Notes: generated from the letters alone by a model not told the origin. DNA of 64,000 bases from M3007 sp964484205 (GCA_964484205.1 CAZAEZ010000016.1:52147-116146), one strand, 5' to 3'; positions 8,529 to 17,377 are shown, counted from the stretch's first letter. Made by a program: numbers and translations.

Positions 8529-11500
8529 ATGCGTTTTTGCTTACTGCTTTGCTGCATACTCCTTGGAACCCCGGCCTTTGCCCAAAACGCACCCAACTAT
8601 TTCAAACCGGTTTCTGATGGTGAAATCCAGCTCTCCGAAACCGCCGTGCGCAAACTGATTCCTCTGAAATATCGCAGTTTTCAACTCGACTATCCGGGCA
8701 TAAAAACGGCCCTGCAAACGGCGCCGCAAGAATTCACGGAGGCGGCACGCCGGCATAGCTGCACGATCGCCCTGCCGACAGCCGACGGTACCATGGAAGA
8801 TTTTGCCGTTTGGGAAATTGCCATGCTGGAACCGGCGCTGGCGGCTGAAGTGCCCTTTATCCGCACGTTTGCCGGCGAGTCGGTGCGCAACAAGCGCAAA
8901 AAAGTGCGCCTGAGTTATACCCTGAAAGGATTTCAGGCCATGATCCTGAACCCCGACCTGGGCGTCGAATACCTCGATCGCTATGCGGAAGGGCAGACGG
9001 AATATTACATCGTGTACGACCGGAAAGACAGCCCGCTGGAAGAACGCCCGCAGGTGCCGACCGCCTGGATCCCGCAGGATGCCAAAGCAACCGACCCCTC
9101 CGCGCAGCAACCGGGTCAACTCGTTCAGGCGCGTGGCGACCAGGCCGATCCGGTAAAACTGCGCATTTACAAATACGTCGTTTCCAATACCGGCGAATAC
9201 GGTCTGGATAACGGGCCGACGAAAAACGATGTTTTTTCCGCAATAACTGAACATACCAACCGGGTGAGCGCCATTCTGGAACGCGATATTTCCCTGCGCC
9301 TGCAGCTCATCCAGGCGACCTTGCTGGTGACCTTTACCGACCCGGCCAGTGCGCCGTTTACCGGTACACTGGTTCCCGGCTGGGCCGGCCAAAACCTGGA
9401 CATACTCGATGCGGCGGGCATACCCAGGGCAGCCTATGATGTCGGGCACGTGTATGCCCGCTACATGGGCGGCGGCATTCTGGGGATTGCTGCCGGCTTG
9501 TCTTGCCTGAGTTCGAAAGCGGGCGGTTGCACGGGTGGCGGCGGCTCCTACGGCGACGGGTTTATCAGCACGATTGGCCAGGAGTTGGGGCACCAGTTTT
9601 CCGGCGGCCATACCTGGAACCGCTGCGGCGGCGGCGGTGGCCGCGCATACGGTACCGCCTATGAGCCGGGCAGCGGCAGTACGATCATGTCGTATGCCGG
9701 CGCTTGTGGTTCCGACAATGTGCAGGGCTATTCGGATTTGTACTACCATGCCGGCTCAATCGAAGAAATTCAGACCTGGATTTTTGTCAACGGCGGCAGC
9801 ACCTGCGGTACAGTCGTTGAAACCGACAACCTTGCACCGGTGGTTACCCTGGATTATCAGAACGGTTTTTTCATACCCTGGGGCACGCCGTTTGAGCTCG
9901 ACGGCAGCGCCACCGACCCCGACGGCGACCCGCTGGTGTACAATTGGGAAGAGATCGACCTCGGGCCGGAGGTGCCGCTGGCACAACCGCAAGCCAACTC
10001 TCCCCTTTTTCGCACCTGGCCTTCCGATACGTTTACCAACAGGTATTTCCCACGGCTGAGCCGGATTTTGAGCAACACCTTCGATGTGACGGAACAAATG
10101 CCCGGCCCCTGGACGCGCGACCTGACTTTTCGGCTCAGCGCCCGCGACAACAGGACCGGCGGCGTCGGCTGGGCCGATGTGGCCTTCAAAGCCTGGGGAC
10201 AGGCGGGCCCATTCCTGGTGCAAGCGCCTAATACCACCGGCATAACCTGGAATACCGGCGAATACACGGAAGTGCGCTGGGATGTGGCCAAAACGGATGA
10301 GGCGCCAGTCAATTGCCGCTACGTAAACATCCGCCTTAGCACCGACGGGGGGCAAACCTACCCCATCACCCTGGCCGAACATGTTAGCAATGACGGCAGC
10401 CACTTCGTACTGGCGCCGGCCATTGCAACCACGCAGGCTCGCATCCGTGTAGACGCCGAAAACTCGGTCTTTTTCGATGTGTCGGACCGGAATTTCAGCA
10501 TACAAGCGCCGACCCAACCCTCATTGAGCCTTAGCCTCAACAACGATAGCGGCATACTTTGCCTGCCGGCAGAACATGAAGTGGAAATTCTGACTGCCGG
10601 AGTGTTGGGCTTTAACAGCCCGGTAAGCCTGGAAATTGTCGGAGCCCTGCCGCCCAATGTGACGGCCAACTTCAGCGCGACTACCCTCCAGCCGGGCGAA
10701 AGCGCCACGTTGAAACTCAACTTTTCGCAGGTGACCGTGCAGCAGACGTTTACCATTACCGTTCAGGCCACGGCGGCCGGGACAAACCCCATTCTGCGGG
10801 ATATTGTACTGACAACGCTGCGCAACGATTTTTCGGCACTGGCCTTGACCTTGCCGACGAACGGCGCCACGGAATTGCAACTCAGCCAAACGCTGCATTG
10901 GACCAAAGCGGTTGATGCGCTGACGTATGATGTCCAGTTTGCCAGCGATCCTTCCTTTGCGCCGGGTACGATTCTGGCATCCACAACCAGCACCTTGCTC
11001 GACAGTTTCAAATTGCCCATCCTGTTGGCGAAAGGCACACCGTACTTCTGGCGGGTGCGCCCGGTGAATGCCTGCGGCGCTGCCGACTGGACGGAGCCTT
11101 TTTTCTTTTCCACCTTTGCGGAAGCCTGCACCGTTTGGGAAGCCAACGACCTGCCCAAGAGCCTGACCTCGAACGGAACACCAACAATTGAATCAAAAAT
11201 AACGGTCAATGCCGGCGGCGCCATTAAAAGCGTGGAGGTGCACCAGATCAAGGGCTACCACGAATTTTTCAAAGACCTGGATGTGCACCTCATCAGTCCG
11301 CAAGGCACCGACCTGACCCTGTGGACCAACAAATGCGGCAATTTCAACGGCTCGTTCAACCTGCGCCTCACCGACGCGGCGCCCGGTGCATTCCCCTGCC
11401 CGCCGGCAAATAACGGCAATGCCTACCGGCCGCAAAACCCGCTGAACGATGCCTTTTTCGGACAAAATTCAGCCGGGGTGTGGATCTTGCGCATACGCGA

Positions 11501-12164
11501 TCTGAACATTGGCGGGGGCGGTAATTTTGAAGCCTTCAGCCTGGAGTTTTGCTCCGAAGTGGTCGTCAATCCGCCCTACCTGGTCAACAACAACATGCTG
11601 GTGCTGGACCCCGGGAGCAACAAAGGCATCACGCCCGACCTGCTGCTCGTTGAAGACGCCAACAACACGCACAGCGAGTTGCTGTACACGCTTTTGACGG
11701 TGCCTGAATACGGGCATTTGGCGCTCAACGGCGGCGACCCCTTGCAACCAGGCGCGCAATTCACGCAGGCCCAGTTGGACAACGGCGCGCTCCACTTCTT
11801 CGACTATGGCGGCAGTTACACGGACAACGGCTTCCGCTTCATGGTCACCGACGGCGAGGGTGGCTATTTCGGTACGCCGAAATTCCGCATCGGGCATATG
11901 CTGGTTGGCGCCGACGAACCGGCCGCTGCGGCCTTTGACTTCCGGCTATTCCCGAACCCGGCCAACGAATCCGTTTGGCTGGCGGTGGATCAGCCTGTGC
12001 AGGGTGACGTACGGGTTGCGCTGTTCAACACGGCCGGGCAGCGCATGCAGGAGGTTTTGATGCCTTCGGGGGCTGATCGATTGCTGTTGCATACGGCGGG
12101 TTTGCCGCGCGGGATGTATGTAGTGCAGGTGCAGGGTTCGGTGCGGAAATTGGTGTTGAAGTAA
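8529..12164 (+). CDS. Secreted metalloprotease-like protein with P-domain and C-terminal sorting domain (paralog 3, zinc motif altered)
   Basis: 1211 aa, the most divergent of the tandem trio but with the same order of domains: signal peptide (ending AFAQ), propeptide-like region, reprolysin-like domain, Ig/FN3-like domains, P-domain (from EACTVWEANDLPKSL), cadherin-like domain, and a type A T9SS tail (FRLFPNPANESV to the C-terminus). The zinc-site equivalent is QELGHQFSGGH at residues 351-361, again with Gln for the first His (CAG at 9579-9581); Glu352, His355, His361 and the IMSYAG Met-turn are kept. The same substitution in two of three paralogs suggests it predates their separation or is functionally tolerated. 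A possible -7 box TACTTTCG lies at 8489-8496, so the gene may have its own promoter. Confidence 0.92.
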   Translation: MRFCLLLCCILLGTPAFAQNAPNYFKPVSDGEIQLSETAVRKLIPLKYRSFQLDYPGIKTALQTAPQEFTEAARRHSCTIALPTADGTMEDFAVWEIAMLEPALAAEVPFIRTFAGESVRNKRKKVRLSYTLKGFQAMILNPDLGVEYLDRYAEGQTEYYIVYDRKDSPLEERPQVPTAWIPQDAKATDPSAQQPGQLVQARGDQADPVKLRIYKYVVSNTGEYGLDNGPTKNDVFSAITEHTNRVSAILERDISLRLQLIQATLLVTFTDPASAPFTGTLVPGWAGQNLDILDAAGIPRAAYDVGHVYARYMGGGILGIAAGLSCLSSKAGGCTGGGGSYGDGFISTIGQELGHQFSGGHTWNRCGGGGGRAYGTAYEPGSGSTIMSYAGACGSDNVQGYSDLYYHAGSIEEIQTWIFVNGGSTCGTVVETDNLAPVVTLDYQNGFFIPWGTPFELDGSATDPDGDPLVYNWEEIDLGPEVPLAQPQANSPLFRTWPSDTFTNRYFPRLSRILSNTFDVTEQMPGPWTRDLTFRLSARDNRTGGVGWADVAFKAWGQAGPFLVQAPNTTGITWNTGEYTEVRWDVAKTDEAPVNCRYVNIRLSTDGGQTYPITLAEHVSNDGSHFVLAPAIATTQARIRVDAENSVFFDVSDRNFSIQAPTQPSLSLSLNNDSGILCLPAEHEVEILTAGVLGFNSPVSLEIVGALPPNVTANFSATTLQPGESATLKLNFSQVTVQQTFTITVQATAAGTNPILRDIVLTTLRNDFSALALTLPTNGATELQLSQTLHWTKAVDALTYDVQFASDPSFAPGTILASTTSTLLDSFKLPILLAKGTPYFWRVRPVNACGAADWTEPFFFSTFAEACTVWEANDLPKSLTSNGTPTIESKITVNAGGAIKSVEVHQIKGYHEFFKDLDVHLISPQGTDLTLWTNKCGNFNGSFNLRLTDAAPGAFPCPPANNGNAYRPQNPLNDAFFGQNSAGVWILRIRDLNIGGGGNFEAFSLEFCSEVVVNPPYLVNNNMLVLDPGSNKGITPDLLLVEDANNTHSELLYTLLTVPEYGHLALNGGDPLQPGAQFTQAQLDNGALHFFDYGGSYTDNGFRFMVTDGEGGYFGTPKFRIGHMLVGADEPAAAAFDFRLFPNPANESVWLAVDQPVQGDVRVALFNTAGQRMQEVLMPSGADRLLLHTAGLPRGMYVVQVQGSVRKLVLK

Positions 12165-12197
12165 CGCGAACCGCTGGTTCGCCGTTTAAAAAACCAA

Positions 12198-12275
12198 AAC
12201 CTGTCAGGTGCAATTTTTCAAAAAGCAGCCCCGCCGCGGCGGGGCTGCTTTTTGAAAAATTGCACCTGACAGGTT
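12198..12275. terminator. 78-bp perfect palindrome (AACCTGTCAGGT family, copy 1), bidirectional terminator
   Basis: A perfect 39+39 nt palindrome with no mismatch and no spacer, between convergent genes. Outer ends are AACCTGTCAGGT and its complement; the core is a GC stem (AGCAGCCCCGCC) flanked by A/T tracts on both sides, so either strand can form a hairpin followed by a T-run. It overlaps the stop codon of the minus-strand gene by two bases. A sister element of 79 bp lies at 37736-37814. Confidence 0.85.
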
Positions 12276-14919
12276 ATCGAATCACCCGCATCCGCAACCC
12301 CAACGTAGCAAACCCACCCGCTTCAAAATGCTCGACGCGCAGCGTGTGTCGGCCCCCGAGTTCCACTTCAATTTCATCCACGGCAGGTTCATGTATGTCC
12401 CAATGGTCGATCAGGCGGGTACCGTCGAGGTAGAGGCGGGCGCCGTCGTCGGAAGTGAGTTCGATGGCATACCGCCCGGGGGCAATGTCGAACGTCGAGA
12501 TGGCTACCGTTGCAAAACTATCTGCCGGCACCCCTTCGGCCGGGCTGCCCCACCAGGCGAAGTATAGTTCGGGTACCCTAAGCGTAGCGACGGCCTTCCC
12601 CGTAGTGACGGCCTCACTTGAAGTGAGGCCGTCACTGGAAGCACTGGAAACATTGAAAAACTGCACGTCCCAATCCAGTTTTTTTTCAAAACGTTCGAAT
12701 GAAAAGCGGTACGGCTGTCCGGCGGGGATGGTTTGCCCAAACACATCGGTTATTTCAAGAGCGCCCAGGTATTCAAATTCCAGCCAAATGGCGTCGGCCC
12801 CGGCGTCGGCTGTCAGCCGGATGGTGGCCGGCATGGCCCCGGATTCCTGATCCACCGTGGCGATACCCTGCTTTCCGGCGATTTTCCATTGTCCCGGCGG
12901 GCCGTACAGCTTGAGCACATAGGTATTGCCTTGGCCCCCTTCGCTGCGTTCGGTTAAAATGGCTTTGGGCCGCAAAAAATCGTAGGGGCCCCATTCGTCC
13001 ACGAAAATATACCGGCGTCCGCGCGGATAATTGGGCGGCAGCCCGGCATTGATGCCGTCGGGCAGGCTGTCGGGTTCGGCGAGTTCGCCGTAGGGAATTT
13101 CGAGCGGCGCGTAGAGGTTGCGGGGCTGTTTGTCCGGGTGGCTGAAGTTAAGACTGCGGGCGGCAGTTATTTCGGGCTGCGCCCAAACGCGCTCGATCTG
13201 GGCTGTGGAGCCGAAAATATCGTTGCGTAAAAAAGTCAGGTTTTCGTTGGGTTGATCTGTTTCGAGCAGGGATTCGTAGCCGGTAAACAAGTTTTCGCCG
13301 TTTACGGCAATGTTTTGCGAAGCGGCAATACGCAGGGGTTTGCGCACGCGCAAAAACACATTGCGGTCGATCAGTGCGTCGCGGCTGCGCACATCGCGGT
13401 TTTGGGCGTAGCCCCAGTCGGCGGGTTGTTCGGCGCGGGCCCAGAGGCGTATGCCGATGCTGTCGGCTTCGAAATAATTTTGTCGGATGACGTTGTCCTG
13501 CCCGTGTTCGATGGCAATGCCGGTGCGGCAGTCGGCGATGAAATTGCCCATAAAAGTTGATTCGAAGCTGTAGCCCCCCCAGATGCCGTAGGTGCATTCG
13601 CGCAGGAGATTGCCCTGGATGCGGTTGCGGCTGAAGGTGACCTCCACGCCGTTGGTGGGTGCGTGGCTGAAGTCGTTGCCGAAAATTATGTTGTCGTTGC
13701 AGCCACCCTGGCCGCTGTCCATCGTCGATTGGCCGGCCCAAAGAAAAAAACCGTCGCCGGAGTGGGTGGCGGAGTTGAAAGCGAACAGGTTTTCATTGCT
13801 TTGTTCGTAGCAGAGAATGCCCGCCGAGTCCTGCCCACGCTGGTAAAAACCGTGTGAGTAGCCGCGCACGTTCCAGTCGAGGCGGTTGTGCATCACGCGA
13901 TTTCGGCTGCTGCGGTACAGGCCGATGCCGAGGCCGGAGTTGAACTGAAAATTATTGTTGTAAAACAGACCGTCGGTACAGCGGGTAAGCAGCAGGGCGT
14001 TTTGGTTGCCGGTGATGCGGCAGTTGCGCACCGTTGTGCGGGTGCAACTGTCGAGGTAAATACCGGCGCCGTAGCGTTGCCATTCATTTTGGTCATTTTG
14101 GTGGTAACTGAGCCAGTCCGAAAAATCTTCGCGTTCCCGGACGGAGCGCAGGCGCGGCCGGTAGTTGTAGGAAAAATCGCTGTTTTCAATGGTCAGCCCG
14201 GCCGCGTTGTGCGCCAGCAGGGCAATTTTGAAACCGCGTACCTGCGCATTTTTCAGGGTTATGTTTTGTCCCTGCACCTCGATGGCCAGGCCGGTGAATT
14301 GGTCGGGCCGGGTCGGGTCGGCTGTGCTGCCCAACAGCGATTGCTGAAAATCGACGGAGATGTCGTTGCCGGCGATGGTGATGAGCGGGGTGCCAAGTTC
14401 GGCGTGCGCTTCAAAGCGGTATTCGCCGGGTTTGATGCGGCAGGATTGGGTGATGACTAATCCGGGTTTAAGTTCGATTTCGGGTGTTTGGGTTACCCCA
14501 CCCCCATCCCCTCCCCCCGGGGGGAGGGGGGCTTGCCCTCTCCCTGATTTTAGATTGAAATGAGGGCATATGCCCTTACCCCCGCCTGTGGCGTAACTCG
14601 TGGTTACCCACGGGTTGATTGAACTATTTGAAATGTGTTGAATCGAAGGGAAAGATCGCGCTCCGCCCGTGTCAACCCCACCCCCATCCCCTCCCCCCGG
14701 GGGGAGGGGGGCTTGATTCCGCTTTACTCTTTGATCACATAAACGGAATCGAGCCTTAGCTTGAGAGCAAGCCCCCCTCCCACCGGGGGGGGGGGCCGGG
14801 GGTGGGGTTGATAAAAAAGTCCCCCCTTTTTCAATCGCCTCAAATGCAATTGGCAGTTTTTTTACTGTAGGATGCAGGCCCGTCAACAAGGCAACCCAGA
14901 TTGGTAACAAGATTTTCAT
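12274..14919 (-). CDS. Parallel beta-helix (NosD-like) protein with C-terminal PA14 domain and repeat-derived N-terminal insert
   Basis: 881 aa. After a hydrophobic start (MKILLPIWVALL) comes roughly 115 residues of proline/glycine-rich sequence (QAPLPPGGGDGGGV appears twice) encoded by palindromic DNA repeats. The body (about residues 155-560) is a right-handed parallel beta-helix with NosD/periplasmic-copper-binding style repeats (TVRNCRITGNQNALLL, NRVMHNRLDWNV), typical of carbohydrate-acting or adhesive surface proteins. The C-terminal part has a PA14-like module (TSDDGARLYLDGTRLIDHWD), a carbohydrate-binding fold in known families. There is no T9SS tail. A second in-frame palindrome sits at 12604-12636. 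A near-perfect -7 box TAAATTTG (14924-14931) lies next to the ATG, suggesting a leaderless mRNA. Exact function unknown. Confidence 0.82.
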   Translation of the reverse strand: MKILLPIWVALLTGLHPTVKKLPIAFEAIEKGGTFLSTPPPAPPPGGRGACSQAKARFRLCDQRVKRNQAPLPPGGGDGGGVDTGGARSFPSIQHISNSSINPWVTTSYATGGGKGICPHFNLKSGRGQAPLPPGGGDGGGVTQTPEIELKPGLVITQSCRIKPGEYRFEAHAELGTPLITIAGNDISVDFQQSLLGSTADPTRPDQFTGLAIEVQGQNITLKNAQVRGFKIALLAHNAAGLTIENSDFSYNYRPRLRSVREREDFSDWLSYHQNDQNEWQRYGAGIYLDSCTRTTVRNCRITGNQNALLLTRCTDGLFYNNNFQFNSGLGIGLYRSSRNRVMHNRLDWNVRGYSHGFYQRGQDSAGILCYEQSNENLFAFNSATHSGDGFFLWAGQSTMDSGQGGCNDNIIFGNDFSHAPTNGVEVTFSRNRIQGNLLRECTYGIWGGYSFESTFMGNFIADCRTGIAIEHGQDNVIRQNYFEADSIGIRLWARAEQPADWGYAQNRDVRSRDALIDRNVFLRVRKPLRIAASQNIAVNGENLFTGYESLLETDQPNENLTFLRNDIFGSTAQIERVWAQPEITAARSLNFSHPDKQPRNLYAPLEIPYGELAEPDSLPDGINAGLPPNYPRGRRYIFVDEWGPYDFLRPKAILTERSEGGQGNTYVLKLYGPPGQWKIAGKQGIATVDQESGAMPATIRLTADAGADAIWLEFEYLGALEITDVFGQTIPAGQPYRFSFERFEKKLDWDVQFFNVSSASSDGLTSSEAVTTGKAVATLRVPELYFAWWGSPAEGVPADSFATVAISTFDIAPGRYAIELTSDDGARLYLDGTRLIDHWDIHEPAVDEIEVELGGRHTLRVEHFEAGGFATLGLRMRVIR
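12604..12636. repeat. Palindrome inside the beta-helix gene
   Basis: Inverted repeat with 16-nt arms (AGTGACGGCCTCACTT) around a single G, lying inside the coding region between the beta-helix and the PA14-like module. A partial copy (AGCGACGGCC) precedes it. It encodes the short serine/threonine-rich linker SSDGLTSSEAVTT without breaking the frame. Confidence 0.75.
14495..14535. repeat. C-rich/G-rich palindromic repeat, copy 1 (inside CDS)
   Basis: Palindromic unit with a CCCCCCGGGGGG centre and ends ACCCCACCCCC / GGGGGGCTTG. It is identical over about 40 bp to the copy 180 bp further on. Read on the minus strand it encodes QAPLPPGGGDGGGV. Confidence 0.85.
14675..14715. repeat. C-rich/G-rich palindromic repeat, copy 2 (inside CDS)
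   Basis: Second direct copy of the unit, exactly 180 bp (60 codons) from copy 1, hence in the same frame of the beta-helix gene and encoding the same peptide. Confidence 0.85.
14769..14810. repeat. C-rich/G-rich palindromic repeat, copy 3, inverted (inside CDS)
   Basis: Inverted and slightly diverged copy (GCAAGCCCCCCTCCC ... GGGGGTGGGGTTGA). On the minus strand it encodes STPPPAPPPGGRGAC immediately after the signal region of the beta-helix protein. Confidence 0.8.
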
Positions 14920-14923
14920 GCAG

Positions 14924-14931
14924 CAAATTTA
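14924..14931 (-). promoter_or_regulatory. Probable -7 box of the beta-helix gene
   Basis: TAAATTTG on the minus strand fits the Bacteroidota -7 consensus TAnnTTTG and ends five bases before the ATG, implying a leaderless or nearly leaderless transcript. No clear -33 element is seen. Confidence 0.45.
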
Positions 14932-14943
14932 GGGAAAAGAAAA

Positions 14944-14975
14944 ACCCGTCCTACGGCTTGGGGCCGCAGGACGGG
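14944..14975. repeat. GTCCTACGGC-family palindrome, copy 2
   Basis: 14-nt arms (ACCCGTCCTACGGC) with one mismatch around a TTGG loop, between the HYR gene and the beta-helix gene. It shares the CGTCCTACGGC core with the element at 4580-4612. Confidence 0.7.
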
Positions 14976-14997
14976 TAACGCATCCAAATTGCGAAAT

Positions 14998-16965
14998 TTA
15001 CAAACTACACGGATCCAGTGGCCCGTTGATGCATTCCAGCGCTTGCAACAATTCGTACATGTGCGGTTGGTTTGAAATATTGCCCAGGGCGCCGTTGGCC
15101 ACCCGCAACAATTCGTTCACATCGGGGTCGGGCGCCAGGTAGTGGGTAACCTCTTTCAGGATATCGCAGCCGGCAAACTCGGTGAGTTTTTTAGTGCCCA
15201 GCGAGGGTTTCAGTTTCACAAAAATGCTCAGTTTGAGGGCTTCGCCAAACAGCGGGTTGATGATCTTTCCGCTCGGATCGGTCGGGTTGGTGAGCAGGTC
15301 GCAACTGGCATCAGCAGTGATCTTTTTAAAACCCAGTCCTTTCGGGATCGTGCCGGTGTGCGGCAGCCATTCGATGACACAGTCTGCCCGGCCGGGCGGT
15401 ACGGTCACGAAACTGTTGCTCATGCCCACCGTAACGGGCAGGGCGGTTTCGATGAGCGGCGCCGTGTTTTTGGTGATGATCTGAATGCAGGTTTTGGTGT
15501 TCCGGCAGTCATCTTTGGCTTCGAAGGTGCGCTCGACGATGCAGAACCAGTCGCAATCGCCGTTGGCATGCGTGTCGAAGCGGCTGAAGTCGAGTACAGC
15601 GTCGCAATTGTCAATTGCAGTGGCCAGACCCGTAGCGGCTGCGGTAGTGTCGCAGGTGACGGTAACGTTGACCGGGCAGGTGATGGTCGGCGGTTTTTTA
15701 TCCTGCACCTTGATCACGTGCACGCAGCTGCTGGTGTTGCCGTGTACGTCGTGGGCCGTCCAGGTCCGGCTGATCGTGTATTCGTGGGTGCAGGAACCCG
15801 CAGCGGTAGCGTCTACATGGGTGAACGGGTTCAGGCCGCAGTTGTCGGTTGCTGTGGCAAAACCGACGGCACCGGGCGTGGTGGGCGCTTCACAGCTCAC
15901 GGTGACCTGTGCCGGACATGTGATTACGGGCTTTTCATTGTCGTTGATCGTTACCGTGAAGCTACAAGTGGCCGTATTGCCAAGTTGATCGGTGGCCTTG
16001 CAGGTGACTATGGTTGTACCGACCGGAAAGGTGGCGCCGGAAGCCGGCGTGCAGGTAGCGGTTACCGGACAGTCGGCGCTGACGGTGGGCGAATAGGTAG
16101 CCACGGCGCTGCATTTGCCGGGTTCGCTGTTTTTGATAATGTTGGCTGCGCATGCGATCACCGGCGGCGAGGAGACGAAGCTGCCTTCTTCCAGGAAGAT
16201 GCCCGAGTCGAGGCGGCGGTCGCCGGCGTCGGCGACGCCCAGTTTAAACCGGTAGGTTTTACAGGGAACCAGGTCGACGGAGGCGGTCATTTTTTTGGTC
16301 TTGCCGTCGTATTGCACCGTTGTGGCGCCCGACATGTTCACATACCAGAACGTGTTGGAAACCCCGTCGCAGGTTCCCGGCCCTACGTTGTTTATGGAAA
16401 CCGGTACGTTGGCGGTTTCGGGCACAATGGCAATGTTTTTATTGGTATACGTTGCGGGGCCGGGTATCGGGCCGGAAACGAAGAAGCCGAACACGTCGTT
16501 GTAAGCGGAGCAGTACCACTCTTCGTATTCTTCCGAGGCGAACACGTAATTGAACGAAACCTTGTTGCCGATGGCTTCAAGGTCGAATTCCAGCATGCAA
16601 GCGTCGTAGGTTTGGTAGCCGGGAATCAGGGCGCCCAAAATGGAATTGCCCGCATGGCCGTTCTCGACCGTTGCGCCTTGGGTATTGTTGGCGCCGGCGG
16701 CGATCGAGACATTCCCGCTGGTCAGCAAAACGCCGGTGGAAATGCCGACTTCATTGACGCCGCCGGTGGAAAAGGTACCGGCAGCGCCGGCGGCACAGTC
16801 CAGGGTGGCATTAGAGATGGTAACGCCCGGACCGACAAGTTTGGTCGCCAGCGCGGCGGCATTGGGGTTGCTGGCTACATTGAGTTGGGCTGAGGCCGTG
16901 CCGGTAAACAGCAAAGCAAAAACTATCCATAGCAGGGTAGTTTTCAATTGATGGAGGTGTTTCAT
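14998..16965 (-). CDS. Secreted choice-of-anchor L / HYR-domain protein
   Basis: 655 aa from the ATG at 16965; an upstream in-frame start at 17076 would overlap the previous gene and lacks a signal peptide, whereas MKHLHQLKTTLLWIV followed by TGTASAQ is a clear one. Residues about 25-260 match the choice-of-anchor L domain (MLEFDLEAIGNKVSFNYVFA; EEYEEWYCSAYNDVFGFFVSG), common in surface proteins of Bacteroidota. Three HYR-type Ig-like repeats follow (PPVIACAANI, KPVITCPAQVTVSCEAP, PPTITCPVNVTVTC, each about 85 aa, with DNCGLN/DNCDAV). The C-terminal 150 residues are unassigned, with no recognisable T9SS tail. It lies 46 bp downstream of a small secreted protein gene in the same direction, likely one operon. 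A surface or adhesive role is inferred. Confidence 0.85.
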   Translation of the reverse strand: MKHLHQLKTTLLWIVFALLFTGTASAQLNVASNPNAAALATKLVGPGVTISNATLDCAAGAAGTFSTGGVNEVGISTGVLLTSGNVSIAAGANNTQGATVENGHAGNSILGALIPGYQTYDACMLEFDLEAIGNKVSFNYVFASEEYEEWYCSAYNDVFGFFVSGPIPGPATYTNKNIAIVPETANVPVSINNVGPGTCDGVSNTFWYVNMSGATTVQYDGKTKKMTASVDLVPCKTYRFKLGVADAGDRRLDSGIFLEEGSFVSSPPVIACAANIIKNSEPGKCSAVATYSPTVSADCPVTATCTPASGATFPVGTTIVTCKATDQLGNTATCSFTVTINDNEKPVITCPAQVTVSCEAPTTPGAVGFATATDNCGLNPFTHVDATAAGSCTHEYTISRTWTAHDVHGNTSSCVHVIKVQDKKPPTITCPVNVTVTCDTTAAATGLATAIDNCDAVLDFSRFDTHANGDCDWFCIVERTFEAKDDCRNTKTCIQIITKNTAPLIETALPVTVGMSNSFVTVPPGRADCVIEWLPHTGTIPKGLGFKKITADASCDLLTNPTDPSGKIINPLFGEALKLSIFVKLKPSLGTKKLTEFAGCDILKEVTHYLAPDPDVNELLRVANGALGNISNQPHMYELLQALECINGPLDPCSL

Positions 16966-17011
16966 AATCGTTGTTTTCTTTTTAGTTTTTAAAATGCAGA
17001 ATGCGAAGAGC

Positions 17012-17377
17012 TTACTGTTTGGGGAGTTCGGCCAGGTAGGCGTTCCATTCTTTGATGCCCCAATCGCGTTTTTCACGGGTTTTCAGATAAACCTGCGCTT
17101 TGCGGTTTGCGTAGTCTACCTGGAAGGAAACCAGTTCGGTGGTCCAATTGCTGAAAAATTCGTCGGCTGCTTTTTGCGAAGCAAAATTCATGGGCTTGAT
17201 GTCCAGTTCGAACATGTACCCGAACGTGCCGGAATCATTGAGTGAAAGCACCTTGGTCGTTTTGTTGTAGCTCGCCTTTAGGGCCGTTTGCGCGTTCAGG
17301 TTTGCGATACCGGCCAGCCCGAACAGGAGCAGGAGGGTCAGGAAGCCGGTTTTTAGAACATTCCATTGTTTTTGCAT
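17012..17377 (-). CDS. Small secreted protein of unknown function
   Basis: 121 aa from the ATG at 17377 (signal peptide with hydrophobic core LLLLFGLAGI, cleavage near LNAQ). The mature part of about 95 residues is soluble and charged (NRKAQVYLKTREKRDWGIKEW) with no motif I recognise. It is first in a likely two-gene operon with the HYR protein. The long in-frame extension upstream to 17527 lacks codon character and is not used. The gene follows a possible 235-nt leader that starts at a perfect TATCTTTG -7 box. Confidence 0.7.
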   Translation of the reverse strand: MQKQWNVLKTGFLTLLLLFGLAGIANLNAQTALKASYNKTTKVLSLNDSGTFGYMFELDIKPMNFASQKAADEFFSNWTTELVSFQVDYANRKAQVYLKTREKRDWGIKEWNAYLAELPKQ

